Positions 28,437-39,733 of a stretch of DNA of 64,000 bases are shown in pieces. Numbering within the stretch: position 1 is the first letter of the stretch; each line of letters opens with the position of its first letter. The stretch is from Oceanobacillus oncorhynchi (GTDB lineage: Bacteria; Bacillota; Bacilli; Bacillales; Amphibacillaceae), in assembly GCF_000821065.1 (NCBI RefSeq), contig NZ_CDGG01000001.1, positions 1,116,001 through 1,180,000 on the forward strand, read 5' to 3'. Both the position numbers and the translations under genes were made by a program. The notes beneath the pieces are model-generated. The model saw nothing but the letters and a program-made list of their open reading frames with translations. It ran no database searches and was not told the DNA's origin.

Positions 28437-29151
28437 GCCTAAAAAAGGCGAGGCATTGTATTTACAAGTGAAGAAAGAATTATATAAACGTATTCAGGAA
28501 GGTATCTGGAAGGCGGATACGCTTATTCCTACAGAGCAAGAATTAATTTCAGAATTTGATGTCAGCCGAACGACCATAAGACAAGCAATAAACTTGCTTG
28601 TTCAGGATAATTTACTTGAAAAGAAACAGGGACGAGGGACTGTTGTCCGGCCGCAAAATCTGGTAGGGCACTTGGGCAAGCTAAAAGGGTTTACAGAAGA
28701 AGCAAGAGAAAGAGGACAAATCCCTAGAGCAAAGGTTTTACGAAGCGAATTTAAATCAACGTTTTTTTTCGAAAAGGATATATTAGAGGTTTCTGAAAAA
28801 GATCCTATCCTGCTGGTGGAAAGAATCAGGCTGGCAGATGATATTCCAATAGCGATTGAAAGATCCTGCTGGCCAAAGGACATTGGAGAATTATTGCAGA
28901 CACATAATCTGAATGAAGCGCATTACTATGAAATTTTAGAGCAGCATAATATTTATTTGAAGCGTGCAAAAGAAACCATCAGAGCAATTAACGCAACAAT
29001 GGATGAAGCGGATTATTTAGGGATTCGTCCGGGGGAAGCTCTGTTAGAAATGACAAAAGTCAGCTATGGAATGGACGATCGTCCAATTGAATATACCAAA
29101 ACAAGATATCGAAGCGATAAATATCAATATAGTATTGAATTAAAAAGATAG
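28417..29151 (+). CDS. GntR-family regulator (HutC subfamily)
   Basis: A 244-residue transcription factor. The winged helix (about 10-75) shows IPTEQELISEFDVSRTTIRQA, and a UTRA effector domain of the HutC type fills about 95-240 (LLVERIRLADDIPIAIERSCW). It probably represses the surrounding cluster, with the substrate or a phosphorylated intermediate as inducer. The ATG at 28417 follows AGGAGAG and overlaps the kinase gene by 20 bases. Confidence 0.85.
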   Translation: MSGSRFEPKKGEALYLQVKKELYKRIQEGIWKADTLIPTEQELISEFDVSRTTIRQAINLLVQDNLLEKKQGRGTVVRPQNLVGHLGKLKGFTEEARERGQIPRAKVLRSEFKSTFFFEKDILEVSEKDPILLVERIRLADDIPIAIERSCWPKDIGELLQTHNLNEAHYYEILEQHNIYLKRAKETIRAINATMDEADYLGIRPGEALLEMTKVSYGMDDRPIEYTKTRYRSDKYQYSIELKR

Positions 29152-29165
29152 GGAGTGGACACAGC

Positions 29166-30029
29166 ATGTCATTTATAAACGGAAAGGTAATGCTTCAGCA
29201 TGCTTATGAGAATGGATATGGCGTTGGAGCTTTCAGTGCGCATAATGCAGAAACCATTTTAGGGATTTTAGAGGCGGCAGAAGAAGAACAGGCGCCAATT
29301 ATGATCCAAGTGGGGCAAAAGGTTATTCAGACATTAGGAATGGAATCAATGAAAGCATTGATAGATATCTATGCAAAACAATTTACAATTCCGGTCGCTA
29401 TCCACTTGGATCACAGCAGGAGTTTTGAGCAAACAATGCAGGCTGTTCAGCTTGGCTTTCAATCTGTCATGTTTGATGGTTCTGCAAGATCTTTTGAAGA
29501 AAACAGCAGCATTACACGTGATGTCGTTCAGGTAGCAAAAGCGCTTCATATCGGTTCTGAAGGAGAAATTGGCAAAATAGGCGGAACAGAAGATGATATT
29601 TCTGTCGATGAAAAAGATGCCCTTATTACAACGACAGAAGAAGCAGTTGCCTTTGTAGAAGCAACAGACGTAGATTATTTAGCTGTTTCTATTGGTACTG
29701 CTCATGGGCTGTATAAACAAACACCTCAATTACGATTTGAGAGATTAGATGCTATTTCAAAGGCTGTTCAACGTCCCGTAGTGCTCCATGGAGGCTCAGA
29801 TGTTCCTGATGAACAGGTTCAAAAAGCAATCCAATTAGGTGTTGCCAAAATTAATGTAGATACAGAATTGCGTCAGGCGTTTACAAATGGTGTAAAAGAA
29901 ACTTTTAAACAGAATCCGGATGAAATTGTTTTAGCCAATTCATTAGGAAACGGAAAAGATTATTTAAAGAAAAAAGTTCAGGAAAAAATAAAGGTATTTG
30001 GAAGCAAAGGAAAAGCAAAGGATTTATAA
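29166..30029 (+). CDS. Class II (zinc) ketose-bisphosphate aldolase
   Basis: A 287-residue FbaA/GatY-family aldolase that cleaves a ketose 1-phosphate or bisphosphate to DHAP and an aldehyde. HLDHS near 80 carries the catalytic Asp and a zinc His; GSEGEIGKIGG, GTAHGLY and HGGSD supply the remaining zinc and phosphate ligands, and NVDTELR is intact. HGGSD replaces the usual HGGSG. The DHAP phosphate site is conserved; specificity for the other half cannot be read from the sequence. GGGAG precedes the ATG. Confidence 0.88.
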   Translation: MSFINGKVMLQHAYENGYGVGAFSAHNAETILGILEAAEEEQAPIMIQVGQKVIQTLGMESMKALIDIYAKQFTIPVAIHLDHSRSFEQTMQAVQLGFQSVMFDGSARSFEENSSITRDVVQVAKALHIGSEGEIGKIGGTEDDISVDEKDALITTTEEAVAFVEATDVDYLAVSIGTAHGLYKQTPQLRFERLDAISKAVQRPVVLHGGSDVPDEQVQKAIQLGVAKINVDTELRQAFTNGVKETFKQNPDEIVLANSLGNGKDYLKKKVQEKIKVFGSKGKAKDL

Positions 30030-30072
30030 GAAAACAAAAGATAGTAACCTTATGTTATGAAAGGATGATGTT

Positions 30073-31506
30073 ATGATGAATAATGTATTGTTAAAAAATA
30101 TCTATGGTCTTTTCATTGATGGAAAATGGACAGAGAGGGATAGAAAGCTTCCGGTTTTCAATAAATATTCACAAGAAGTGATTGCTGAAATTTCTGTAGC
30201 GGAAGAAAGCGATGTAACTGCAAGTGCTGCAGCAGCTAAAAAGGCTTTAAAAAAACCATTTCCACCTTACGAGCGCTTTCATGTTTTAAAAAAAGCTTCT
30301 GAATTATTATTGGAACGAAAAGAGAGCGTTGCTAATGTCCTTGTTCAAGAAGTTGGGAAGCCTTTAACAGAATCAATTGGTGAAGTGGAAAGAGCGGCGT
30401 TAACATTGGAAGTTTCGGCAGAAGAAGCAAAGCGTATCCATGGAGAGGGAGTGCCAATAGAGTCAGCACCGGGTTCGGAAAATAGGAAAGCTTTGACAAT
30501 AAAAGCACCAGTTGGGGTCGTAGCTGCCATCACACCATTTAACGTTCCTTTAAATCTAGTTTGTCATAAAGTTGGGCCAGGTCTTGCTGCGGGAAATAGT
30601 GTGATATTAAAACCAGCTGAAGAAACATCTATATCCGCGCTGTTGCTGGCGGAAATATTTGAAGAGGCTGGTCTTCCTGTCGGACGTTTAAACGTGTTAA
30701 CTGGAGAGGGAGCAGAAATCGGTGAGTACCTGACCTCCAATCAAGAAATAAACATGTACACCTTTACCGGCAGCCCGAGCGTAGGTCAAATTATACGTGA
30801 AAATACTGGAATAAGAAAAGTAGCATTAGAACTGGGGAATAATTCAGCAACGATTGTTCATCGAGATGCTGATATTGAGATCAGTGCAGCAGCGGCTGCG
30901 CAAAAAAGCTTTAATAATGCCGGTCAGGTTTGTATTTCGGTTCAACGTGTTTTTGTGCATGAAGCCATTTATGAATCCTTTTTGGAGAAAATGGTTGAAA
31001 CAACAAAAGCTCTCAAGGTAGGTGACCCTGCGGATGCTTCAACAAATATTGGTCCAATGATTGCCGAAAAAGAAGCTGTCCGTGTTGAAAATTGGGTGGA
31101 TGAAGCGATAAGCCAAGGTGCTAAGCTGCAGGTTGGCGGGAAACGCGACGGGGTTTTTTATCAGCCGACTATTTTGACAAATGTAAATCAGGAAATGAAA
31201 GTATGCAGAAATGAAGTCTTTGGACCAGTAGTTGCGGTAGATACGTATCATGATGAAGATGAAGTGATTGAAAAAGTAAATGATTCCGAGTATGGACTGC
31301 AGGCAGGGTTATTTACAAATGATTTAAGCTTTGTGATGAAAGCAGCCGAGAAGATTGAAGTAGGCGGATTGATTATTAATGATACTTCTGGTTACAGAGT
31401 AGACCACATGCCTTATGGCGGTGTGAAAAAGAGCGGCACCGGTAAAGAAGGTCCGAAGTATGCGATGGAAGAAATGACAGAGGAAAAATTAATCGTATTT
31501 CAATAA
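30073..31506 (+). CDS. NAD(P)-dependent aldehyde dehydrogenase
   Basis: A 477-residue ALDH with the catalytic Cys in NNAGQVCIS near 290, the general base Glu in ALELGNNSA near 255 and the cofactor loop TFTGSPSVG. The N-terminal PVGVVAAITPFNVPLN block resembles the lactaldehyde, phosphonoacetaldehyde and sulfolactaldehyde dehydrogenase branch. Following an aldolase, it should oxidise the non-DHAP aldehyde to an acid. Last gene before a strong hairpin. AAGGATGATG precedes the start. Confidence 0.85.
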   Translation: MMNNVLLKNIYGLFIDGKWTERDRKLPVFNKYSQEVIAEISVAEESDVTASAAAAKKALKKPFPPYERFHVLKKASELLLERKESVANVLVQEVGKPLTESIGEVERAALTLEVSAEEAKRIHGEGVPIESAPGSENRKALTIKAPVGVVAAITPFNVPLNLVCHKVGPGLAAGNSVILKPAEETSISALLLAEIFEEAGLPVGRLNVLTGEGAEIGEYLTSNQEINMYTFTGSPSVGQIIRENTGIRKVALELGNNSATIVHRDADIEISAAAAAQKSFNNAGQVCISVQRVFVHEAIYESFLEKMVETTKALKVGDPADASTNIGPMIAEKEAVRVENWVDEAISQGAKLQVGGKRDGVFYQPTILTNVNQEMKVCRNEVFGPVVAVDTYHDEDEVIEKVNDSEYGLQAGLFTNDLSFVMKAAEKIEVGGLIINDTSGYRVDHMPYGGVKKSGTGKEGPKYAMEEMTEEKLIVFQ

Positions 31507-31523
31507 TTACGTTAACGCAAGAC

Positions 31524-31562
31524 GGATAACAGGGCTATTCTAAGCGGATAGCCCTGTTATCC
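31524..31562 (+). other. Perfect 15-bp hairpin without T run
   Basis: GGATAACAGGGCTAT (31524-31538) and its exact complement (31548-31562) surround a 9-base loop. No T tract follows on either strand, so it may be a processing or stability element between the dehydrogenase and exporter cistrons rather than a terminator. Confidence 0.6.
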
Positions 31563-31592
31563 ATCAATAAATAAAATAAGCAAGGTGATCAA

Positions 31593-32492
31593 GTGTTTAT
31601 TCTATCAATTATGCTACCTATTTTCTTTGTGTTTGTTGTCGGCTACATTGCGCAGTCCTTTCTCAAGTTAGAAACTGTCATGATATCGAGATTGGCGATT
31701 TACATACTTGTTCCCTTTTTAGTTTTTCGTACCTTTTATTTACAGACGATTGATAGTTCCTTTATGTATTTTATTATTTTTTTACTTGGACTTTGCTTTT
31801 TGAGTATTTTATTCATTACTTTATTTACAAAGGTCTTGAAATATTCTGAGGAACAACGTTGTGGATTAATATTATCCAGTGCGTTTATGAATAATGGGAA
31901 TTATGGTACGCCGCTAGTTCTCTTTTTGTTTGGGCCAGAAGGGATGAAGGTAGCCATTGTATTAATGGTTTTACAGCAATTACTAATGAGCACATTAGGA
32001 GTCTATTATGCGGCGAAAGGGAGTCCATTTAATGTAGGGAGCATAGATGCAGCAGGACAGATTTTGCGCATGCCGATGATTTACGGGGCAACACTTGGAA
32101 TCGTATTTAACTGGTTGAATATTCCCTTGGGAACTTTAATGAAAGGGATTGATTTTATGGCAGATGCTGCAATTCCAGTGATTATGATTGCCTTAGGAAT
32201 GCAACTAGCAAACATGACAATCAGAAAAGTGGATTGGAAATTACTTTCATTCAGTCTTTCTATGCGGCTGATGCTGTCTCCTTTATTAGCATTATTTATC
32301 GTATGGCAGTTGCCGCTTGATGAATTGACGAAGCAAATAATGGTTATTGTAGCTGCTACACCAACTGCTGCAAATACGACAATGTATGCTATCCAGTTTC
32401 GGGTACAAGAGAATAATGTGTCTGCTGCAACCTTGATATCAACAGTGCTGAGTCTGGTTACTGTTCCTGTTGTCATTTATCTAATGACCTAA
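31593..32492 (+). CDS. AEC-family (auxin efflux carrier-like) exporter
   Basis: A 299-residue membrane protein with about ten helices and the MNNGNYGTPL box near 95, characteristic of AEC transporters, which export organic acids such as malate. After an aldehyde dehydrogenase, it may release the acid end product. The start is GTG with AAGGTGAT upstream, 86 bases after the dehydrogenase gene. Confidence 0.8.
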   Translation: MFILSIMLPIFFVFVVGYIAQSFLKLETVMISRLAIYILVPFLVFRTFYLQTIDSSFMYFIIFLLGLCFLSILFITLFTKVLKYSEEQRCGLILSSAFMNNGNYGTPLVLFLFGPEGMKVAIVLMVLQQLLMSTLGVYYAAKGSPFNVGSIDAAGQILRMPMIYGATLGIVFNWLNIPLGTLMKGIDFMADAAIPVIMIALGMQLANMTIRKVDWKLLSFSLSMRLMLSPLLALFIVWQLPLDELTKQIMVIVAATPTAANTTMYAIQFRVQENNVSAATLISTVLSLVTVPVVIYLMT

Positions 32493-32536
32493 TTAATCTT
32501 AACTTTATAACAGATTAATAAGAAGGTTTGAAATTA

Positions 32537-32563
32537 TTTACACCGCTTTCAATTTATTATAAT
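32537..32563 (+). promoter_or_regulatory. glpK promoter with overlapping cre site
   Basis: TATAAT lies at 32558-32563 and TTTACA at 32537-32542 (short 15-base spacer). The minus-strand sequence TGAAAGCGGTGTAA (32538-32551) matches the cre consensus with one mismatch, overlapping the -35. CcpA with phosphorylated HPr or Crh should repress here. No clear GlpP leader terminator was found between this and glpK. Confidence 0.7.
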
Positions 32564-32689
32564 GTATAAATAAATAGGATAAAGCATGTGCATAAGTAAA
32601 GCGCATTCATCATGTGCCAGAATATCTTTTAAAAGATTATGGTTTTGTCTTTGTGAACTTTTTTTGATCCCTGTTTTATTTTAGTTTAG

Positions 32690-34222
<1,533 letters not shown>

Positions 34223-34309
34223 TCGGCAACGTAGTAATATACCGGCTGTGCAATAGATAAAATCCGAATCGAGCAAGTGACTATACAATAAAAGTCATCT
34301 GTGTTAAGA

Positions 34310-34397
34310 TATAATCAAGTTAATATAAAGGACGGAGAAGCAGGAGAGACCGCAAAGTATCTGGTGTATAGACACCAGTGCATTTGTGGTCTTTTTT
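34310..34397 (+). promoter_or_regulatory. glpD leader with GlpP-type antiterminator/terminator
   Basis: A -10 box TATAAT lies at 34310-34315. The leader reads GGACGGAGAAGCAGGAGAGACC, then a terminator in which GACCGCAAA (34348-34356) pairs with TTTGTGGTC (34383-34391) enclosing an inner hairpin CTGGTG/CACCAG, ending in TTTTTT. The position and the sequence just before the stem fit the glp leaders bound by GlpP, giving glycerol 3-phosphate-dependent readthrough. Confidence 0.75.
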
Positions 34398-34531
34398 ATT
34401 GTGCTGGAAATGAAGCCGCCCGCCAATGTTCGTCGGGCAGATTCATGCTTTTCATCTGTATTTGATGAATAACCGTCTTCAATAAAGGGAATAAAAACAA
34501 TAGATCATTACTGGGAGTGGGAGTGGAAATA

Positions 34532-36193
34532 ATGCATAATTTTTCAAGTAAAGAACGTAAAGAAACACTAGGGGCCTTAGAAAGTAATCAACTGGATTTA
34601 TTAGTTATCGGCGGCGGTATTACCGGATCAGGAATTTCTCTGGATGCTGCGACAAGAGGCCTGCGTACGGGCCTGATTGAAATGCAGGATTTTGCAGCCG
34701 GTACTTCAAGCCGTTCTACCAAATTGGTGCATGGCGGCCTGCGCTATCTGCAGCAATTTGAAGTGAAGATGGTAGCAGAGGTAGGAAAAGAACGTGCGGT
34801 TGTTTATGAAAATGGCCCGCATGTGACGACACCAGAATGGATGCTGCTGCCATTCCATAAAGGAAGTAATTTAGGACCGTTTACATCAAGTATTGGTTTG
34901 CGTGTATATGACTTTTTAGCAGGGGTAAAAAAATCAGAGCGTCGGGAGATGTTAAAGCCGGCAGAGGTATTAGAACGTGAGCCGCTTGTAAAAAAAGAGG
35001 AGCTTCGCGGCGGAGGCTTTTATGTAGAATATAAAACCGATGATGCACGTTTAACGATTGAAGTGCTTAAAAAAGCTGTGGAAAACGGCGTGAAAGCAGT
35101 CAACTACACCAAAGCAGTTGAATTCATCTATGAAGAAGGCAAAGTAGTCGGCGTTGTAGCCGAGGATCAAATCAGCAAAGAAAAGCATCCAATCTATGCA
35201 AAGAAAATTATTAACGCTGGCGGGCCTTGGGTGGATGATGTCCGTGAATTAGATGGTTCCAAAAAAGGAAAAACCCTTCATTTAACAAAAGGTGTCCATC
35301 TTGTATTCGATGAATCGGTCTTCCCGTTGAAGCAAGCAGTGTATTTCGATACACCGGATGGCCGGATGGTTTTTGCTATTCCGCGTGACGGCAAAACATA
35401 TGTAGGTACAACCGATACCGATTATAAAGGGGATATTGCGCATCCGACGATGACAGAGAAGGACCGGGATTATATTTTAGATGCCATTAATTATATGTTC
35501 CCATCTGTTGGTATTGATGCAAGTAAAGTCGAATCAAGCTGGGCCGGCATCCGTCCGTTAATTGCGGAAGAAGGGGCAAGCAGTCCAAGTGAAATTTCCC
35601 GTAAGGATGAGATTTTCCAATCAGATTCCGGGTTACTTTCTATGGCAGGCGGTAAATTAACTGGTTACCGCAAAATGGGCGAGCATGTTGTCAATATGGT
35701 AGCAAAACAGTTAAAAGAAGAAGAAGGCATCCTATATACAGAGAGCCAAACGAAGCACCTGCCTATTTCCGGCGGAGAAGTCGGCGGATCCAAAGGCTTC
35801 AAGAATTTTAAAGCAGAAAAAGTCAAAGAAGGCAGCAGCCTTGGGTTATCAGAAAATGAAGCAGCAGAGCTGACACAGCGTTATGGCGCAAATGTAGATA
35901 AAATTTTTACACTATATAAAGAGAATAAAGAAGCAGCTGCAAAAGAAAACATCGAACCGGCAGTATTTGCACAGGTAATATATGCAATAAATGAAGAAAT
36001 GGCATATAAAGCAGTAGACTTCTTCATTCGCCGCTCCGGTGCATTATTCTTCAACCGTCCATGGGTGGAGACGCATATGGATACTGTCCTGCCATTTATG
36101 GAAAAAGAGCTCGGCTGGACCAGGGAAGAAGCAGCAGTCTATCGAAAAGAACTCGAGCAGCTATTATACGAAACAACGCATCCAGATAAATAA
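34532..36193 (+). CDS. glpD: Aerobic glycerol-3-phosphate dehydrogenase
   Basis: Membrane-associated FAD enzyme that oxidises glycerol 3-phosphate to DHAP and feeds electrons to quinone. It has 553 residues with the FAD motif VIGGGITGSGISLDAATRG near 22-40, TSSRSTKLVHGGLRYL, and TDTDYKGD. The ATG at 34532 follows GGGAG at eight bases and is preferred over an in-frame GTG upstream. It has its own promoter and antiterminator leader. Confidence 0.96.
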   Translation: MHNFSSKERKETLGALESNQLDLLVIGGGITGSGISLDAATRGLRTGLIEMQDFAAGTSSRSTKLVHGGLRYLQQFEVKMVAEVGKERAVVYENGPHVTTPEWMLLPFHKGSNLGPFTSSIGLRVYDFLAGVKKSERREMLKPAEVLEREPLVKKEELRGGGFYVEYKTDDARLTIEVLKKAVENGVKAVNYTKAVEFIYEEGKVVGVVAEDQISKEKHPIYAKKIINAGGPWVDDVRELDGSKKGKTLHLTKGVHLVFDESVFPLKQAVYFDTPDGRMVFAIPRDGKTYVGTTDTDYKGDIAHPTMTEKDRDYILDAINYMFPSVGIDASKVESSWAGIRPLIAEEGASSPSEISRKDEIFQSDSGLLSMAGGKLTGYRKMGEHVVNMVAKQLKEEEGILYTESQTKHLPISGGEVGGSKGFKNFKAEKVKEGSSLGLSENEAAELTQRYGANVDKIFTLYKENKEAAAKENIEPAVFAQVIYAINEEMAYKAVDFFIRRSGALFFNRPWVETHMDTVLPFMEKELGWTREEAAVYRKELEQLLYETTHPDK

Positions 36194-36204
36194 ATGAAGG
36201 AAAC

Positions 36205-36244
36205 AAAAAATAAGATGCACGCCAGATCGTGCGTCTTATTTTTT
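36205..36244 (+). terminator. Terminator after glpD
   Basis: AATAAGATGCACG pairs with CGTGCGTCTTATT (one G-U) and is followed by TTTTT. Confidence 0.8.
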
Positions 36245-36309
36245 ATGGGAATCTGCTATATTCTATGGTATACTTTTCTCGACTGTCTTTAAGAACGGGG
36301 GATTGATTC

Positions 36310-37308
36310 ATGCTAAGAAGGAAAAATAAGAAGACAACTGCAAATAACGTAACCCCATTTATTCCTGAAGGCGACTTTTACTATACAAAGGGTGTCGAAG
36401 CATTTAAGAAAAGGAAGTTTGATATTGCGATTAAATGGATTCAAAAAGCAATTGAGGACAAGCCTCATTTTCCTTTATATAAATGTCAGTTATCCATTAT
36501 TTATACAGAAACCGGTGCTTATCATAAAGCCAATCAGCTGCTGACAGAAGTGCTGCAGACTGGAGAGTATATTGATTGTTATTATTTAGCTGCCAACAAC
36601 TATGCGCATCTTGGATTGCTTCAAGATGCCAAAAAGTATGCGCAGATGTATTTAGATAAAAAACCAGAAGGCGACTTCAGTAATGATGCTGCGCAGCTTC
36701 TTGACTTCATTGAAATAGAGGATGAAGAGGAAGAAAATTTTTCTCTGGAGGATGAGGATGAACTGATTGTCCTGCAGGAGACTGCATTTTATCATATGGA
36801 GCATGATGAATGGGAAAAAGCAATTCCGTTTATTGAGGAGCTCATGGAAAACTTTCCGGAGCAGAAGCTGGCTGTCCATGATTATGCCCAGGCCTTATTC
36901 TATACAGGAAGAAAAGAACAGGCGATGCATATTGAAGAAGATATGCTCGTGGACTATCCCAACAATTTGCACAGCCATTTGAATTTAGCCCTGTTTTATT
37001 ATGAAACGGGAGAGGCAGATTATCAGACGCATATCGACATTATAAACAATATTTATCCGATGCATGAAGAACAAAAGCTGCGGATTGCGGAAGTCTTTGC
37101 GAAAACAGCAAATTATGGTTTAGCTTATGAACGGTATCAAAATATTTCTGGGGAGCAAGCTAAAAGAAGAGCATCCTATTATAAATGGTATAGCATCACA
37201 GCTTATCAATCGGGGAACCCAAGCAAGGCATTGCGTTTATGGGAAGAGGGTTTGAAGCGGCATCCCAAGCTGTCAGAAGAAGAAGGGCCTTGGGCGATAA
37301 AAAAATGA
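36310..37308 (+). CDS. TPR-repeat protein
   Basis: A 332-residue cytosolic protein. Tetratricopeptide-type helix pairs are visible near 25-60 (YTKGVEAFKKRKFDIAIKW), 60-100 and 155-215, separated by an acidic stretch (IEIEDEEEENF near 137-150). TPR proteins are scaffolds; its partner is unknown. Bacillus has a TPR gene (yvcD) close to trxB, so this may be its counterpart, though much shorter. GGGGGA precedes the ATG. Confidence 0.75.
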   Translation: MLRRKNKKTTANNVTPFIPEGDFYYTKGVEAFKKRKFDIAIKWIQKAIEDKPHFPLYKCQLSIIYTETGAYHKANQLLTEVLQTGEYIDCYYLAANNYAHLGLLQDAKKYAQMYLDKKPEGDFSNDAAQLLDFIEIEDEEEENFSLEDEDELIVLQETAFYHMEHDEWEKAIPFIEELMENFPEQKLAVHDYAQALFYTGRKEQAMHIEEDMLVDYPNNLHSHLNLALFYYETGEADYQTHIDIINNIYPMHEEQKLRIAEVFAKTANYGLAYERYQNISGEQAKRRASYYKWYSITAYQSGNPSKALRLWEEGLKRHPKLSEEEGPWAIKK

Positions 37309-37391
37309 GCAAAAAGATAGACGTTAAATCTTAATTTCATTACACTATACGGTGGAATAAGAATATTATAAGGATAAAGGGGCGGGATTGA

Positions 37392-38324
<933 letters not shown>

Positions 38325-38438
38325 TTAGCAAAATTGTCGTATTTTAGGAGATGCATAATACGATAGTTATTGGAAATTGTCGAAAATACAAATCATATCC
38401 ATCTTTGGTTAGGATTTGTATAAAAAAATTAATCTATG

Positions 38439-38495
38439 GTAACTGCATCTTAACGTTGCTGTAACACGCATGAAACAATGAAAGGGTATTATAGA
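38439..38495 (+). promoter_or_regulatory. Pho-box-like promoter between trxB and rapZ
   Basis: Four hexamers at strict 11-base spacing (GTAACT 38439, TTAACG 38450, GTAACA 38461, GAAACA 38472) match the layout of Bacillus PhoP boxes (TTNANA-type repeats with 5-base gaps). A -10 (TATTAT 38487-38492 or TATAGA 38490-38495) follows. It points to phosphate-starvation control, but no phosphate gene lies downstream. Confidence 0.55.
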
Positions 38496-38536
38496 GTTAA
38501 CTAATTGACCCCCTTTTAATAGATAGATTAGTTTTG

Positions 38537-38565
38537 GGACAGGTGACTCACCTGTCCATTTTTTT
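38537..38565 (+). terminator. Terminator 40 bases after the Pho-like promoter
   Basis: GGACAGGTG (38537-38545) pairs perfectly with CACCTGTCC (38549-38557), followed by seven T. It could end a transcript of about 60-70 bases from the preceding promoter, or terminate trxB mRNA. Confidence 0.75.
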
Positions 38566-38845
38566 GTTTAAATGGAAAAAGGGAGAGTGTCTCAGCTGCG
38601 GCGAAGTTTCACAGGTCAGCTATATAAGAGAAGGGATATCTTCGTACCGGTGTTCGCAGCCCAAACGAAGGCATTCACTCAAAGGCTTGGCGAATGTCAG
38701 GTTTTCTAATATAATTAAAATAAGATATAAGAAGCACGATAAAAAGGGGTGAGCTGCTAAAGTCTCAGACAACTTTTTTGAGACTGCAGTCTCCGTACCT
38801 GCTAAAAGCCAATGTGTTGGAAGAGGACTGAAAGGGGAGAGTTTA
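38566..38845. other. Unexplained region upstream of rapZ
   Basis: About 280 bases without a credible gene. It is locally richer in G+C than other spacers and holds a 7-bp inverted repeat AGTCTCA/TGAGACT near 38771-38795. In Bacillus a Nudix gene (yvcI) occupies this place; no trace of one was recognised. rapZ's promoter should be here. Confidence 0.35.
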
Positions 38846-39733
38846 GTGAATCAGGAAAAAGAAACAAAGCTCGTTATTATTACGGGGATGTCAGGAGCCG
38901 GAAAAACAGTTGCAGTGCAAAGCTTTGAAGATTTAGGTTATTATTGTGTAGATAATTTACCTCCTGCGCTTCTTCCCAAATTTCTAGAATTAATGAAGGA
39001 TGCTTCGAACACCATTCAAAAAGTGGCGCTCGTCATGGACCTGCGGGGAAGAGAATTTTTTGATTCCTTATACAAGGCATTGGATGCAATCAGCCATACA
39101 CCATGGATTCAAAGCCATATCCTGTTTTTAGATGCGGAGGATGAAACGCTGGTGACAAGATATAAAGAAACCAGACGCTCTCATCCATTAGCTGTCGGCG
39201 GACTTCCTTTAAACGGCATCCATCAAGAGCGAATTATTATCGATGAGCTGCGCGGCCGTTCCCAGCGGATTATTGATACGTCAAAACTCAAGCCGAGAGA
39301 TTTGCGTGAAAAGATTCTTCAATTGTACAAGGAAGAAAAACAAGAAGTATTTTCCACTCATTTTGTATCCTTTGGGTTTAAATATGGCATTCCAATTGAT
39401 GCGGATTTAGTTTTCGATGTACGTTTTCTGCCGAATCCGCATTATGTATCTGCACTGCAGCCATTGACCGGACTAAATCAGGAAGTAAATTCCTATGTGT
39501 TTAAATGGTCAGATACGAAATTGTTTGTAGAGAAATTAAATGATTTATTCCGTTTTATGCTCCCGCAGTATAAAAAAGAGGGGAAGTCACAGTTAGTTAT
39601 TGCCATTGGCTGTACGGGCGGACAGCACCGTTCTGTTGCTTTAGCCGAATACTTCTCCAAGCAATTCAGCGATGATTATATTACCCATGTCAGCCACAGA
39701 GATATTGAAAAGAGAAAGGCCAAAACCTCATGA
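38846..39733 (+). CDS. rapZ: RNase adapter RapZ/YvcJ, nucleotide-binding protein
   Basis: A 295-residue protein with Walker A GMSGAGKT near 14-21 and the C-terminal signature [10 protein letters not shown] near 255. In E. coli RapZ controls glucosamine-6-phosphate synthase mRNA through a small RNA; in Bacillus YvcJ affects competence. The start is GTG with AGGGGAGAG upstream. It overlaps yvcK by four bases in the conserved yvcJ-yvcK-whiA-crh cluster. Confidence 0.93.
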   Translation: MNQEKETKLVIITGMSGAGKTVAVQSFEDLGYYCVDNLPPALLPKFLELMKDASNTIQKVALVMDLRGREFFDSLYKALDAISHTPWIQSHILFLDAEDETLVTRYKETRRSHPLAVGGLPLNGIHQERIIIDELRGRSQRIIDTSKLKPRDLREKILQLYKEEKQEVFSTHFVSFGFKYGIPIDADLVFDVRFLPNPHYVSALQPLTGLNQEVNSYVFKWSDTKLFVEKLNDLFRFMLPQYKKEGKSQLVIAIGCTGGQHRSVALAEYFSKQFSDDYITHVSHRDIEKRKAKTS

